A stretch of 64,000 nt of DNA from contig NZ_CP006877.1 of assembly GCF_000816845.1 (NCBI RefSeq), forward strand, positions 1,741,501 through 1,805,500, in the 5' to 3' direction. The notes under the pieces were generated by a model that had not been told where the DNA came from, made no database searches, and saw nothing but the letters and a program-made list of their open reading frames with translations. Both the position numbers and the translations under genes were made by a program. The stretch is from Rhizobium gallicum bv. gallicum R602sp. GTDB taxonomy: Bacteria > Pseudomonadota > Alphaproteobacteria > Rhizobiales > Rhizobiaceae. Of this stretch, positions 36,023 to 45,432 are shown piece by piece (within the stretch, counting starts at the first letter, position 1; every line of letters begins with the position of its first letter).

Positions 36023-36391
36023 ATGTTCAACTTCGACGACACGAGCCGGAAGAGCAAGGAAGCTATGGACACGATGCTGAAGAGCTATTCCGACACGGCC
36101 AAGGGCGTCCAGGCGATCGCCACCGAAGCTGCCGAATATTCCAAGAAATCCTTCCAGGACGCCGTCAATCATTTCGAGACGCTCTCGGGCGCCCGAAGCT
36201 TCGAAACGGTTTTCGAATTGCAGACCGGCTTCATCAAGTCTTCCTACGAGAATTTTATCGCCGAGGCGACGAAGATGGGGGAAATGTACGCCGATCTCGC
36301 CAAGGGCGCCTATAAGCCTTACGAACCGCCGGTATCGGCTCCGTCCGCGAAGTCGCCCAAGGCTCCTCAGGTGACGCCCGCAGCTGCGTAA
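36023..36391 (+). CDS. Phasin
   Basis: 122-residue phasin that coats polyhydroxybutyrate granules. The amphipathic helical core has SKEAMDTMLKSYSDTAKGVQ, then AAEYSKKSFQDAVNHFETLS and ELQTGFIKSSYENFIAEATK, the family signature; the tail is Pro/Ala/Lys-rich. AAAAGGAGGAG stands just before ATG 36023. Regulation by PHB level through PhaR is suggested by the upstream palindrome. A terminator follows 38 bp after the stop. Confidence 0.9.
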   Translation: MFNFDDTSRKSKEAMDTMLKSYSDTAKGVQAIATEAAEYSKKSFQDAVNHFETLSGARSFETVFELQTGFIKSSYENFIAEATKMGEMYADLAKGAYKPYEPPVSAPSAKSPKAPQVTPAAA

Positions 36392-36429
36392 ATGCGATGG
36401 TGCGAACAGCGCACCCCTTGAAAAACGAA

Positions 36430-36461
36430 GACCGGCAACGCATCTGCGGCCGGTCTTTTTT
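36430..36461 (+). terminator. Rho-independent terminator after phasin
   Basis: GACCGGC and GCCGGTC stem with a 12-nt loop, followed by TTTTTT. Confidence 0.85.
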
Positions 36462-36645
36462 GTTTCCAGAAGCCCTTCAAGAATTCGAATCGGACTTTTT
36501 TAGTCTTTGCGTCGAGTCCTGCGGAATTGTGATTGCAGTCGCAAACAAGGGGCTTAAAATCGCTCTATTATGAACTAAGTTAGTGTTTCAGATATCCGGC
36601 GGGTAAAGCAGCCTCCCATGCACCACCGGATAGACCGAGGAATGA

Positions 36646-37005
36646 ATGACAATGATCGCAAAGCCGATCCGGATGCAGAACGACAGCGAAAGGAACGGGG
36701 ACAACGGAAATCGCGGAACCTCGGTCATCACACGCACAAAGCCGAAGACCAAGAAGCCCAATCTCTACCGCGTGCTCATCCTGAATGACGACTACACTCC
36801 GATGGAATTCGTCATCCACATTCTGGAGCGTTTTTTTCAGAAGGATCGTGAAAGTGCCACCCGCATCATGCTTCATGTCCATAACCACGGCGTCGGCGAA
36901 TGCGGGATATTTACATACGAGGTAGCGGAGACGAAGGTAAGCCAGGTGATGGACTTCGCCCGTCAGCACCAGCATCCGCTGCAGTGCGTCATGGAAAAGA
37001 AGTGA
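36646..37005 (+). CDS. clpS: ATP-dependent Clp protease adaptor ClpS
   Basis: Delivers N-degron substrates to ClpAP. 119 residues: an unstructured N-terminal tail (about 1-38), then the ClpS core with [40 protein letters not shown] and the last helix. The Asn-Asp pair of the N-degron pocket (LNDDYT) is present. ATG 36646 or 36652. It ends 10 bp before clpA, so they form one operon. Confidence 0.95.
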   Translation: MTMIAKPIRMQNDSERNGDNGNRGTSVITRTKPKTKKPNLYRVLILNDDYTPMEFVIHILERFFQKDRESATRIMLHVHNHGVGECGIFTYEVAETKVSQVMDFARQHQHPLQCVMEKK

Positions 37006-37015
37006 GGATCTCAAC

Positions 37016-39502
37016 GTGCCAACATTTTCGCCTAGTCTTGAGAAGGCGCTCCATCAGGCACTGACCTTTGCCAACGAGCGGCATCACGAATATGCGACGC
37101 TCGAGCATCTGCTGCTCGCCTTGATCGACGATGCCGATGCGGCAGCTGTCATGGGTGCATGCAATGTCGACCTCGACGCGCTGCGCAAGACGCTGATCGA
37201 ATACGTCGACAACGAACTTTCCAATCTGGTCACCGGATATGACGAGGACTCCAAGCCGACCTCCGGCTTCCAGCGCGTCATCCAGCGTGCCGTGATCCAT
37301 GTGCAATCGTCCGGCCGTGAAGAAGTGACGGGGGCGAATGTCCTTGTGGCGATCTTTGCCGAGCGCGAAAGCCACGCGGCCTATTTCCTGCAGGAGCAGG
37401 AAATGACCCGATACGACGCGGTCAACTACATCTCGCACGGAATCGGCAAGCGCCCCGGCTCTTCGGAAGTGCGCACGCCGCGCGGCGCCGACGAGGAAGC
37501 GGAAAGCAAGCCTACTGCATCGCGCGGCGGTGAGGATGAAGGCGGCGCCAAGAAGCAGCAGGATGCTCTGAAGGCCTATTGCGTCAATCTCAACGAGAAG
37601 GCCAAGAGCGGCAAGATCGATCCGTTGATCGGCCGTAACTCGGAAGTCAGCCGTACAATCCAGGTGCTGTGCCGCCGCTCCAAGAACAACCCGCTTTATG
37701 TGGGCGATCCGGGTGTGGGCAAGACGGCGATTGCTGAGGGCCTTGCCAAGCGCATCGTCGAAGGCAAGGTGCCCGAAGCGCTCGCCGACGCCACCATCTT
37801 CTCGCTCGACATGGGCACGCTGCTTGCCGGCACGCGTTACCGCGGCGATTTTGAAGAGCGCCTGAAGCAGGTCGTCAAGGAACTCGAAGAATATCCGGGG
37901 GCCGTGCTCTTCATCGACGAAATCCATACCGTCATTGGTGCGGGCGCCACCTCTGGCGGCGCGATGGATGCATCGAACCTTCTGAAGCCGGCGCTTTCGT
38001 CCGGCGCGATCCGCTGCATCGGTTCGACGACCTACAAGGAATACCGCCAGTTCTTCGAGAAGGACCGGGCTTTGGTTCGCCGTTTCCAGAAGATCGATGT
38101 CAACGAGCCGTCGATCGATGATGCGATCGAAATCATGAAGGGCCTGAAGCCGTATTTCGAAGAGTACCACCACCTGCGCTACTCGAACGACGCCATCAAG
38201 TCGGCGGTCGAGCTGTCGGCCCGCTATATCTCCGACCGCAAGCTGCCTGACAAGGCCATTGACGTCATCGATGAAACGGGTGCCGCTCAGATGCTGCTGC
38301 CGCCATCCAGGCGCCGCAAGCTGATTACCGAAAAGGAGATCGAGGCTACGGTCGCGACGATGGCCCGCATTCCGCCAAAGAGCGTTTCGAAGGACGACGA
38401 AGCCGTTCTCGCCAACCTGGAGCAGGAACTGCGCTCGGTGGTCTACGGCCAGGATACGGCAATCGAAGCCCTTTCGACCTCGATCAAGCTCGCGCGTGCC
38501 GGGCTCCGCGAGCCGAACAAGCCGATCGGCGCCTACGTCTTCTCCGGGCCGACCGGCGTCGGCAAGACGGAAGTGGCCAAGCAGCTCGCGTCGTCGCTCG
38601 GCGTCGAGATGCTGCGCTTCGACATGTCGGAATATATGGAACGGCACACGGTTTCTCGCCTACTCGGCGCACCTCCCGGCTATGTTGGCTTCGACCAGGG
38701 TGGGCTTTTGACCGACGGCGTCGACCAGCATCCGCATTGCGTGGTCCTTCTCGACGAGATCGAGAAGGCGCATCCGGATATCTACAATATCCTGCTGCAG
38801 GTCATGGACCACGGCGCGCTGACCGACCATAACGGCAAGAAGATCGACTTCCGCAACGTCATCTTGATCATGACGACCAATGCGGGCGCGTCGGAAATGG
38901 CCAAGGCCGCAATCGGCTTCGGTTCGTCCAAGCGGACCGGCGAGGATGAGGAGGCGCTGACCCGCCTGTTCACGCCGGAATTCCGCAACCGTCTCGACGC
39001 GATCATTCCCTTCGCGTCACTGCCGACGGCCGTCATCCACAAGGTCGTGCAGAAGTTTATCATGCAGCTGGAGGCTCAGCTTTCTGAACGCAACGTCACT
39101 TTCGACCTGCAGGAGGAGGCGATCGACTGGCTCGCAGAAAAGGGTTACGACGAGAAGATGGGAGCCCGCCCGCTTGCCCGCGTCATTCAGGATGCGATCA
39201 AGAAGCCGCTGGCGAACGAAATCCTCTTCGGCAAGCTGAAGAAGGGCGGCGTCGTGAACGTCACCGTCGGCCCGAAGGAAGACGGCAAGCCCGGTATCAT
39301 CCTCGAAGCGATCCCCGAATCCGCGCCGATCAAGCCGAAGCCGGAAGCCGAAACCGTTCATCCGGAAACCGACGACGAGGATGACGGCGAGCTGACGACG
39401 AAGGCAAAAGCCAAGAAGACAGCAGTTAAGAAGGCGAAGGCTGAGGTCAGGGACGCACCGAAGAAGGCGAGCGCAGTGCCGAAGGTGCCGCGGAGGAAAT
39501 AG
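37016..39502 (+). CDS. clpA: ATP-dependent Clp protease ATPase ClpA
   Basis: Unfoldase of the ClpAP protease. 828 residues: N-terminal Clp repeats (about 1-145), AAA-1 with GDPGVGKTA and VLFIDEIHTVIG, AAA-2 with GPTGVGKTEVAK and VVLLDEIEKAHPD, then a C-terminal D2-small domain. The family is normally about 760 residues; here a Lys/Ala/Glu-rich tail of about 55 residues (ending KVPRRK) is added, a feature of rhizobial ClpA. GTG start with GAGGATC upstream. Confidence 0.96.
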   Translation: MPTFSPSLEKALHQALTFANERHHEYATLEHLLLALIDDADAAAVMGACNVDLDALRKTLIEYVDNELSNLVTGYDEDSKPTSGFQRVIQRAVIHVQSSGREEVTGANVLVAIFAERESHAAYFLQEQEMTRYDAVNYISHGIGKRPGSSEVRTPRGADEEAESKPTASRGGEDEGGAKKQQDALKAYCVNLNEKAKSGKIDPLIGRNSEVSRTIQVLCRRSKNNPLYVGDPGVGKTAIAEGLAKRIVEGKVPEALADATIFSLDMGTLLAGTRYRGDFEERLKQVVKELEEYPGAVLFIDEIHTVIGAGATSGGAMDASNLLKPALSSGAIRCIGSTTYKEYRQFFEKDRALVRRFQKIDVNEPSIDDAIEIMKGLKPYFEEYHHLRYSNDAIKSAVELSARYISDRKLPDKAIDVIDETGAAQMLLPPSRRRKLITEKEIEATVATMARIPPKSVSKDDEAVLANLEQELRSVVYGQDTAIEALSTSIKLARAGLREPNKPIGAYVFSGPTGVGKTEVAKQLASSLGVEMLRFDMSEYMERHTVSRLLGAPPGYVGFDQGGLLTDGVDQHPHCVVLLDEIEKAHPDIYNILLQVMDHGALTDHNGKKIDFRNVILIMTTNAGASEMAKAAIGFGSSKRTGEDEEALTRLFTPEFRNRLDAIIPFASLPTAVIHKVVQKFIMQLEAQLSERNVTFDLQEEAIDWLAEKGYDEKMGARPLARVIQDAIKKPLANEILFGKLKKGGVVNVTVGPKEDGKPGIILEAIPESAPIKPKPEAETVHPETDDEDDGELTTKAKAKKTAVKKAKAEVRDAPKKASAVPKVPRRK

Positions 39503-39528
39503 TCCCTCGCCGTGACGTGAATGAAGAA

Positions 39529-39560
39529 GGCCGCAGCGATGCGGCCTTTGATTTTTCTAG
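39529..39560 (+). terminator. Terminator after clpA
   Basis: GGCCGCA-GCGA-TGCGGCC hairpin followed by TTTGATTTTT. Confidence 0.8.
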
Positions 39561-39775
39561 TTTTTCGGGGGGCGCAAGGCCGCTCCAACTGAACGTGTCA
39601 ACATCTTTGAGCTTTGGCGCGATCGGCAGTGTCTGGACGCCTTGCCGCAGGTCGCGAACCCTCCGAAAAGCGATAGGTGGGAAACCTACGTGGACCTCCC
39701 TCGAAGTTCGCAACGGTCAAGGCTGGGCTCGCCGCAATCATTCGACAGGCTCTGCAAAACTAATAGGTCCTGAAA

Positions 39776-40207
39776 CTAGTTCCCAAGCTCACCCTTTATC
39801 TTTTCGGCATTCGCAGCAAGCACGCCGCCATCCTCCATCTTGCCGGAATGCGGCTTGAGAGCAACGCCCTCGTGGCGCGGGATGACGTGGAAGTGCAAGT
39901 GGAAGACGCTCTGGCCGGCGGCCGGTTCGTTGAATTGGCAAATAAGGACACCGTCGGCATCGAAGGCCTCCTTCACGGCCTTCGCGATCTTCTGGACGAC
40001 GGGAATCGTCTGCGCGAGGACCGTGGGGTCGGCATCGAAAATATTGCGCGACGGCGCCTTCGGTACGACCAGGACATGGCCGGGGGCCTGCGGCATGACG
40101 TCCATGAAGGCCACCGTATGATCGTCCTCGTAGATGCGGTGCGACGGGATCTCGCCGCGCAGGATCTTGGCGAAGATATTGCTGTCGTCGTAAGCGGCGC
40201 TGGTCAT
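39776..40207 (-). CDS. HIT family protein
   Basis: Nucleotide hydrolase or transferase of the histidine triad family, 143 residues. The active site FHLHFHVIPRH carries HxHxH, and SNIFAKILRGEIPSHRIYED is the standard N-terminal half. ATG 40207 (MTSAAYDDSN) fits; the frame goes on upstream with no support. The 270 bp to clpA hold only the terminator. Confidence 0.93.
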   Translation of the reverse strand: MTSAAYDDSNIFAKILRGEIPSHRIYEDDHTVAFMDVMPQAPGHVLVVPKAPSRNIFDADPTVLAQTIPVVQKIAKAVKEAFDADGVLICQFNEPAAGQSVFHLHFHVIPRHEGVALKPHSGKMEDGGVLAANAEKIKGELGN

Positions 40208-40260
40208 CTCGAAATCTCCTCGTTCTCCGGTGATCGGGTAGCGCGGCAAAGGCGCGAGCG

Positions 40261-41451
40261 TCAATCCTCCTGCCGCCGCTCGCCCTTGCGGAACGGACTG
40301 TGCTCGGCGAGGATCTCGTTCATGTGCTCGACGTCCTCGCGTTCGCGTTTCAGATAGTCGGCAATCGCGCGCCGCAGGCCGGCATGGGCGACGTAGTGCG
40401 CCGAATGTGTTGTCACCGGCAGGTAACCGCGCGCGAGCTTATGCTCGCCCTGCGCGCCCGCCTCGACGCGCTTCAGGCCCTTGGCGAGCGCGAAGTCGAT
40501 CGCCTGATGATAACAGACCTCGAAATGCAGGAAGGGATGGTCTTCGACGCAGCCCCAGTGGCGGCCGTAGAGCGTATCGCCGCCGATAAAGTTGATGGCG
40601 CCCGCGATATAGCGGCCGTTGCGCTTGGCCATCACCAGCAGGACATCTTCGGGCATACGCTCGCCGATCAGCGAATAGAACTTGCGGGTCAGGTATGGCC
40701 GCCCCCATTTGCGGCCGCCGGTATCCATGTAGAAAGCGAAGAACTGGTCCCAGATGCGCTCGGTGAGGTCGCTGCCGGTCAGCCAGTCGATGCTGATGCT
40801 GTTTTGGAGCGCCGTGCGGCGCTCCTTGCGCAGCGCCTTGCGCTTGCGCGAGGCCAGCGTTTCGAGGAATTCCTCGTGATTGGCATAGCCCTCGTTGATG
40901 AAATGGAACTGCTGGTCGGTCCGGTGCAGATAGCCGTCGGTCTCGAAGACGCCGATCTCGTCTTCAGGCACGAACGTGACGTGCGCCGATGAGACGCCGA
41001 GGCGACGGACGACTTCCTTCAGGCCCTCGGCAATGGCGTTCTGGATCGGCCGCCGTTCAAGGCCCTCGGCAACGAGCAAGCGCGGACCGGTCGCCGGCGT
41101 GAACGGGATCGAACATTGCAGCTTCGGATAATAGCGCCCGCCGGCGCGCTCGAAAGCATCTGCCCAGCCGTGGTCGAAGACATATTCGCCCTGGCTGTGA
41201 TTCTTCAGATAACCGGGCAGAGCGCCGATCAGCTCGCCCCTGTCCGTCTCAAGCAGCAGATGATGGCCGAGCCAGCCAGTTTGCGTGGTGGCAGAGCCTG
41301 AATCTTCGAGCGCGGAGAGGAAGGCGTGCGACAGGAAGGGGTTATAGGCGAGCGCCTTGCCTTCTTTGGACGTTCCGGAAAGCCGGGACCAGCTCTCCGG
41401 GGAAATCGCGGTGAAGGACCGTTCGACGCGGATCGATAGTTCGTCTGTCAT
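40261..41451 (-). CDS. GNAT-like DUF482 (peptidogalycan-type) protein
   Basis: 396 residues of the DUF482/peptidogalycan biosynthesis group, a double GNAT fold related to FemX. Recognised from NPFLSHAFLSALEDSGS, then FLETLASRKRKALRKERRTA, the FYMDTGGRKWGRPYLTRKFY stretch and LKRVEAGAQGEHKLARGYLP. The acceptor is unknown; family members may transfer acyl or aminoacyl groups. It starts at 41451 and is 54 bp upstream of the HIT gene. Confidence 0.85.
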   Translation of the reverse strand: MTDELSIRVERSFTAISPESWSRLSGTSKEGKALAYNPFLSHAFLSALEDSGSATTQTGWLGHHLLLETDRGELIGALPGYLKNHSQGEYVFDHGWADAFERAGGRYYPKLQCSIPFTPATGPRLLVAEGLERRPIQNAIAEGLKEVVRRLGVSSAHVTFVPEDEIGVFETDGYLHRTDQQFHFINEGYANHEEFLETLASRKRKALRKERRTALQNSISIDWLTGSDLTERIWDQFFAFYMDTGGRKWGRPYLTRKFYSLIGERMPEDVLLVMAKRNGRYIAGAINFIGGDTLYGRHWGCVEDHPFLHFEVCYHQAIDFALAKGLKRVEAGAQGEHKLARGYLPVTTHSAHYVAHAGLRRAIADYLKREREDVEHMNEILAEHSPFRKGERRQED

Positions 41452-41529
41452 GGAGCAAATGCGAGGCCCTTGGGAGGAGGATATTGGCTCCCCTTCAGTC
41501 TGCGCACGATCTTGTCCAAAAAGCGAGCG

Positions 41530-42249
41530 TCAAACCGAACCGCGGGGATCGAAACCTTCGAACGTCATCTGATCGGCATTCTCGACGGTATGCATGCGCG
41601 CCTTCTCGTCGCGGACCGTCCAGGTAATGACCGGGATGCCCTTCGCGCGCTGGCCGGTGATGAAGGCATTCGGCAGATCGGCGAAGAAATAAGAGATGAA
41701 ATCGAGGCCGGTTTCCATGGCCCGTTCGTGGTTCGCGAATTCTTCCGGCTTGTTGCCGCCGGCGGTAAGGCCGAGCGGGTAGGGCGCGTTCAAGGCTTTG
41801 AGGTCGCGCAGAAGCCAATGGTCGAAGCTCATGAGCGCAACCTTGCCGTCATAGCCTTCCAGCACTTCGACCACCGCTTCGGCAAAGCCCTCATCATCCG
41901 CCTCGCGGCCCTTGAGTTCGAGGACGAGCGGAACCTTGCCCTTCACGAGATCGAGCAATTGCCTGAGTGTCGGGATCTTGTCGGCCGTGCCGCCGACGGA
42001 CAGCAGGCCGAGTTCCCTGGAGGTGCGCTCGCGGATATCGCCCTTTATGTTACACAGACGCTCGAGGTTCTCGTCATGAAAGATGATCGGCACGCCATCG
42101 GAGGCATAATGGAGATCGCATTCGATCGCGAAGCCGGCTTCGACGGCGCGGGCAAAGGCAGTCAGCGTATTTTCCCAGACGAGCTTGTTGGTGTCGTGGT
42201 AGCCGCGATGGGCGACCGGCAGTTCCTTGATCCAGGCGGCGGAGGTCAT
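41530..42249 (-). CDS. Glycerophosphodiester phosphodiesterase
   Basis: Hydrolyses glycerophosphodiesters to glycerol-3-phosphate. 239 residues with the signature AHRGYHDTNKLVWENTLTAF, then ECDLHYASDGVPIIFHDENL (Glu, Asp and His of the metal site) and LVLELKGREADDEGF. No signal peptide, so the cytoplasmic form. ATG 42249 overlaps the RidA stop (ATGA). Confidence 0.92.
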   Translation of the reverse strand: MTSAAWIKELPVAHRGYHDTNKLVWENTLTAFARAVEAGFAIECDLHYASDGVPIIFHDENLERLCNIKGDIRERTSRELGLLSVGGTADKIPTLRQLLDLVKGKVPLVLELKGREADDEGFAEAVVEVLEGYDGKVALMSFDHWLLRDLKALNAPYPLGLTAGGNKPEEFANHERAMETGLDFISYFFADLPNAFITGQRAKGIPVITWTVRDEKARMHTVENADQMTFEGFDPRGSV

Positions 42250-42716
42250 GACGCAATTTCCATGATGGCATCGATTTCGACGGCGGCGTTGAGCGGCAGC
42301 GCCGCCATGCCGACGGCGGCACGGGCATGCTTTCCGGCCTCGCCGAGGACGCCGGCGATCAGGTTTGATGCACCGTTGATGACAAGATGCTGTTCGACGA
42401 ATTCCGGGGTAGAGGCGACGAAGCCGTTGAGCTTGATGACGTGCTTGATGCGGCCGAGATCGCCGCCTAGCGCTGCCTTCGCCTGGGCGAGAATGTTGAT
42501 GGCGCAAAGCTCCGCGCCGCGCTGGCCGGCGGGGACGTCGACATTTCTGCCAAGATGGCCGCTCACGGCGACCTTGCCGCCTTCGAGCGGAAGCTGGCCG
42601 GAGATATAAAGAAGGTTGCCGCTGATCACATAGGGAACATAATTGGCAGCGGGTGCGGCGGCTTCCGGCAGAGTTATCCCCATTTCCGTCAGGCGGGCCG
42701 CGATTTCATTCGACAT
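42246..42716 (-). CDS. RidA family protein
   Basis: Enamine/imine deaminase-type protein of 156 residues: PYVISGNLLYISGQLPLEGG, then AELCAINILAQAKAALG and the terminal region ALPLNAAVEIDAIMEIA. The usual catalytic arginine segment (IR/NARAAV near residue 135) reads KHARAAVGMAALP. It overlaps and precedes the GDPD gene. Confidence 0.88.
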   Translation of the reverse strand: MSNEIAARLTEMGITLPEAAAPAANYVPYVISGNLLYISGQLPLEGGKVAVSGHLGRNVDVPAGQRGAELCAINILAQAKAALGGDLGRIKHVIKLNGFVASTPEFVEQHLVINGASNLIAGVLGEAGKHARAAVGMAALPLNAAVEIDAIMEIAS

Positions 42717-42853
42717 TTTCGTCTCCGCTTTTTGTTTCAGTTCTTCAAAAAATTATGCATCGGGACTAGAATCTTGCGTATGACGGTTTCGAGCCTCGAT
42801 TTGGCCGAAAGCGTTCTTATAACATCGCGGCCGAGTCCAACAGGAGATTATGG

Positions 42854-43693
42854 ATGTTCCGACCGAGTCTTGCCGCCCTTCTTCTTGCCGGCGTCGCAAC
42901 AAGTGCGTGGGCGGCCGCGCCTGCCTCCGGCGCTGCGATCGCCTCCGGTCTTGTCGCCCACCGGGCGATCTACGATCTCGAACTGAAGGACGCGACCGAG
43001 CGCTCTGGCATCGCCGGCATGTACGGCCGCATGGTCTACGAATTCAACGGCAATTATTGCGACGGCTTCACCACCAATTTCCGCTTCGTGACGCAGATCA
43101 ACACCGGCGACAGCACACGCGTCAGCGACCAGCAGACGAAGACCTTCGAAAACGTGAAGGACCGCCGCTTCACCTTCGAAACGAAGTCTTTCACGGACGA
43201 TCAGCTCGACAAGGAAGTCAACGGCGAGGCAAACGACAAGCCGGACGGCGTGACAGTCGATCTGACCCGCCCTCAAAGCAAGGAATTGCAGCTTGCCGAA
43301 AGCCGCTTCCCGACCGAGCACATGCTCGACGTGATCGAGAATGCCAAGGCGGGCAGGCGTTTCTTTGAAGCCCGCGTTTTCGATGGCTCGGACGATGGGG
43401 ACAAGCCCTTGGCGACGACGACCGTAGTCGGCAAGCAGATTACGCCGGTTGCCGGTGACGAGGCGGATGCGGGCAATGCCGGCGCGTTTTCCAAGACGGC
43501 CGTCTGGCCGGTGACGATCTCCTATTTCAACGAGAATACGAAATCAGACGCGCTACCGGTCTATCGCATGTCATTCAAGCTTTACGAGAACGGCATTACG
43601 CGCGATCTCACCATGGATTATGGTGATTTCGTTCTGACCGGCAGGCTCGCGAAGCTGGAAATGCTGGATAGCAAGGCCGACACCTGCAAGTGA
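42854..43693 (+). CDS. eipB: EipB-like periplasmic protein (DUF1849)
   Basis: Envelope-integrity protein of the DUF1849 family, named EipB in Brucella, a periplasmic beta-spiral. 279 residues with a signal peptide (about 1-20) and the core starting GLVAHRAIYDLELKDATERS. Two cysteines, NGNYCDGF and the C-terminal KADTCK, match the disulfide pair known in EipB. Followed by 144 bp before the next gene. Confidence 0.9.
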   Translation: MFRPSLAALLLAGVATSAWAAAPASGAAIASGLVAHRAIYDLELKDATERSGIAGMYGRMVYEFNGNYCDGFTTNFRFVTQINTGDSTRVSDQQTKTFENVKDRRFTFETKSFTDDQLDKEVNGEANDKPDGVTVDLTRPQSKELQLAESRFPTEHMLDVIENAKAGRRFFEARVFDGSDDGDKPLATTTVVGKQITPVAGDEADAGNAGAFSKTAVWPVTISYFNENTKSDALPVYRMSFKLYENGITRDLTMDYGDFVLTGRLAKLEMLDSKADTCK

Positions 43694-43837
43694 GCCGCTG
43701 GCGGCATTGAGGCGCATCTTAAACAACGTTTTATGCACGATTTCTCTTTTTCTGGCGCATAATAGAAGTGCAGGACGTACGTTGTCCTGTGCGGGCCTGC
43801 CGCCGTTGAGGGGGCGGGGCCGATAGGGGGTGGGATT

Positions 43838-44548
43838 ATGAAGAACTTGTCACGGATTGCACGTTCAGGTCTTGCGGTGGCGCTCCTTGCTGCTGCATCC
43901 GCGGTATCGGGCGGTCATGTGATGGCAGCCGATTGCCACGACACGCCTAACGCAGGCGTTGACTGGAGCGAATGCACCAAGAAGAACCTTATGCTTGAAG
44001 GCAGCAACTTCGAAAAAGCCAGTCTGGCGGGCACGGATCTGTCGCAGACCAGCCTCAAGAATGCGAACCTTGCCTCGGCAAACCTCGAAAAAGCGACCCT
44101 GATACGCGCGTGGCTTGAAGGTGCAAAGGCCGACGAGGCCAAATTCGACAAGATCGAAGCCTACCGGGTCGTGTTCCAGAATGCATCGGCGCAGCGCGCT
44201 TCCTTCATCAGCGCTGAGCTGCAGCGTGCGGATTTCACTGGCGCACAGCTTTCAGGTGCGAACTTCGAAAAGGCCGAGCTCGGGCGCGCGACTTTTGAAA
44301 CCGCCGTATTGACCGGAGCCAGGTTTGCGCTTGCCAATCTCTCCCGCGCCGATCTCAGCGGCTCGAGCTTCGAAGGTTCGATCGATTTCGATCGCGCCTT
44401 CATGTTCCTGACGAGAATAGAGGGGCTCGATCTTTCCGCTGCAACCGGGCTTCTGCAGTCGCAGATCGAACTGGCCTGCGGCGATACGTCGACCAAGCTT
44501 CCTTCCGGTCTTACGATGCCAAAGAACTGGCCCTGCGCAACGGACTGA
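43838..44548 (+). CDS. Secreted pentapeptide-repeat protein
   Basis: 236 residues with a signal peptide (about 1-30) and pentapeptide repeats A(D/N)LXX over about 55-180, for example LEGSNFEKASLAGTDLSQTS and LKNANLASANLEKATLI. Two cysteine pairs frame the coil: DCHDTPNAGVDWSEC in front and ACGD to NWPC behind. The fold is a right-handed quadrilateral beta helix; role unknown. Confidence 0.85.
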   Translation: MKNLSRIARSGLAVALLAAASAVSGGHVMAADCHDTPNAGVDWSECTKKNLMLEGSNFEKASLAGTDLSQTSLKNANLASANLEKATLIRAWLEGAKADEAKFDKIEAYRVVFQNASAQRASFISAELQRADFTGAQLSGANFEKAELGRATFETAVLTGARFALANLSRADLSGSSFEGSIDFDRAFMFLTRIEGLDLSAATGLLQSQIELACGDTSTKLPSGLTMPKNWPCATD

Positions 44549-44599
44549 GTGAGCGCGCAAACGGTGGCAATGAAATCAATGTCCCGCAGGAGGCGCGGC

Positions 44600-45244
44600 A
44601 TGAATTTCACATTTGCGGTTGGCGACATCCATGGCTGCCTGGAGCCGTTGAGAGAGATGCTTGATCGCATCAGGACATACGCATGCGCCGGCACGGTGGT
44701 TTTCATCGGCGACTATATCGACCGCGGTCCTGACAGCAAGGGAGTGATCGATCTCCTGATGAACGGATCGGGCAGCGAAGCCTGGCGATGGGTATGTCTG
44801 AAGGGCAATCACGAGGATATGATGCTGCGCGCCTGCGCTAACGATGACGAGCGTATCTGGTGGTTGGAAAACGGCGGGTTTGAAACGGAGCTTTCCTATG
44901 GGGGTAAAGTAGCCGCAAACCATATGCTGTGGGCCAGTCAGCTGTCGTTGATGTATGCCGATTGCCACCGGATCTTTGTGCATGCCGGCGTTGTTCCGGA
45001 TTTGCCGCTAGAGATGCAGGCCCCCCAAGACCTGCTCTGGCTCCGGGTTCCCGACGACTATTCAGCGGATTTTTGGGGAAAACACCTGTGTCATGGACAC
45101 ACGCCCTCGGACACGAATCCGCTGACCGTTGGCAACCGCACGAATATCGACAGCGGATGCGTGTTCGGCGGTCCGCTTTCCTGCGCCGTGTTTGAAGATT
45201 CGCTGGCCGGCGGGCCGGTCGAGTTTATCCAGGTGCAGCGCTAG
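44600..45244 (+). CDS. Calcineurin-type metallophosphatase
   Basis: 214 residues with the full phosphoesterase set: FAVGDIHGCLEPL, FIGDYIDRGPDSKGV, LKGNHEDMM and the later GHTPSDTNPL. It resembles Ser/Thr phosphatase PrpA/ApaH-like proteins. ATG 44600 is chosen (GCAGGAGG upstream) over earlier in-frame codons that overlap the preceding gene. Confidence 0.87.
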   Translation: MNFTFAVGDIHGCLEPLREMLDRIRTYACAGTVVFIGDYIDRGPDSKGVIDLLMNGSGSEAWRWVCLKGNHEDMMLRACANDDERIWWLENGGFETELSYGGKVAANHMLWASQLSLMYADCHRIFVHAGVVPDLPLEMQAPQDLLWLRVPDDYSADFWGKHLCHGHTPSDTNPLTVGNRTNIDSGCVFGGPLSCAVFEDSLAGGPVEFIQVQR

Positions 45245-45432
45245 GGGCAGTCAGACGCCAGTTTTTTTGAGCGAACGCCTTGCATTTTCGGCGGATCGAC
45301 GGTAAGGGCAGCCGCATTCCACACGTAAGGCATGGGATCGTCCGGGAGAAATCCGGATTTTTCCGCCGGTGGCATCTTCGAAGAGGATGCTGTTCGCCTT
45401 GCGGAGGTTCAACCGGAAAAGGAGTCAAAGGC

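Noticed and set aside
36989..38647. 552-codon minus-strand frame
   Set aside because: Antisense to clpA with no family resemblance.
41470..42609. 379-codon plus-strand frame
   Set aside because: Antisense to the GDPD and RidA genes, both of which have clear motifs.
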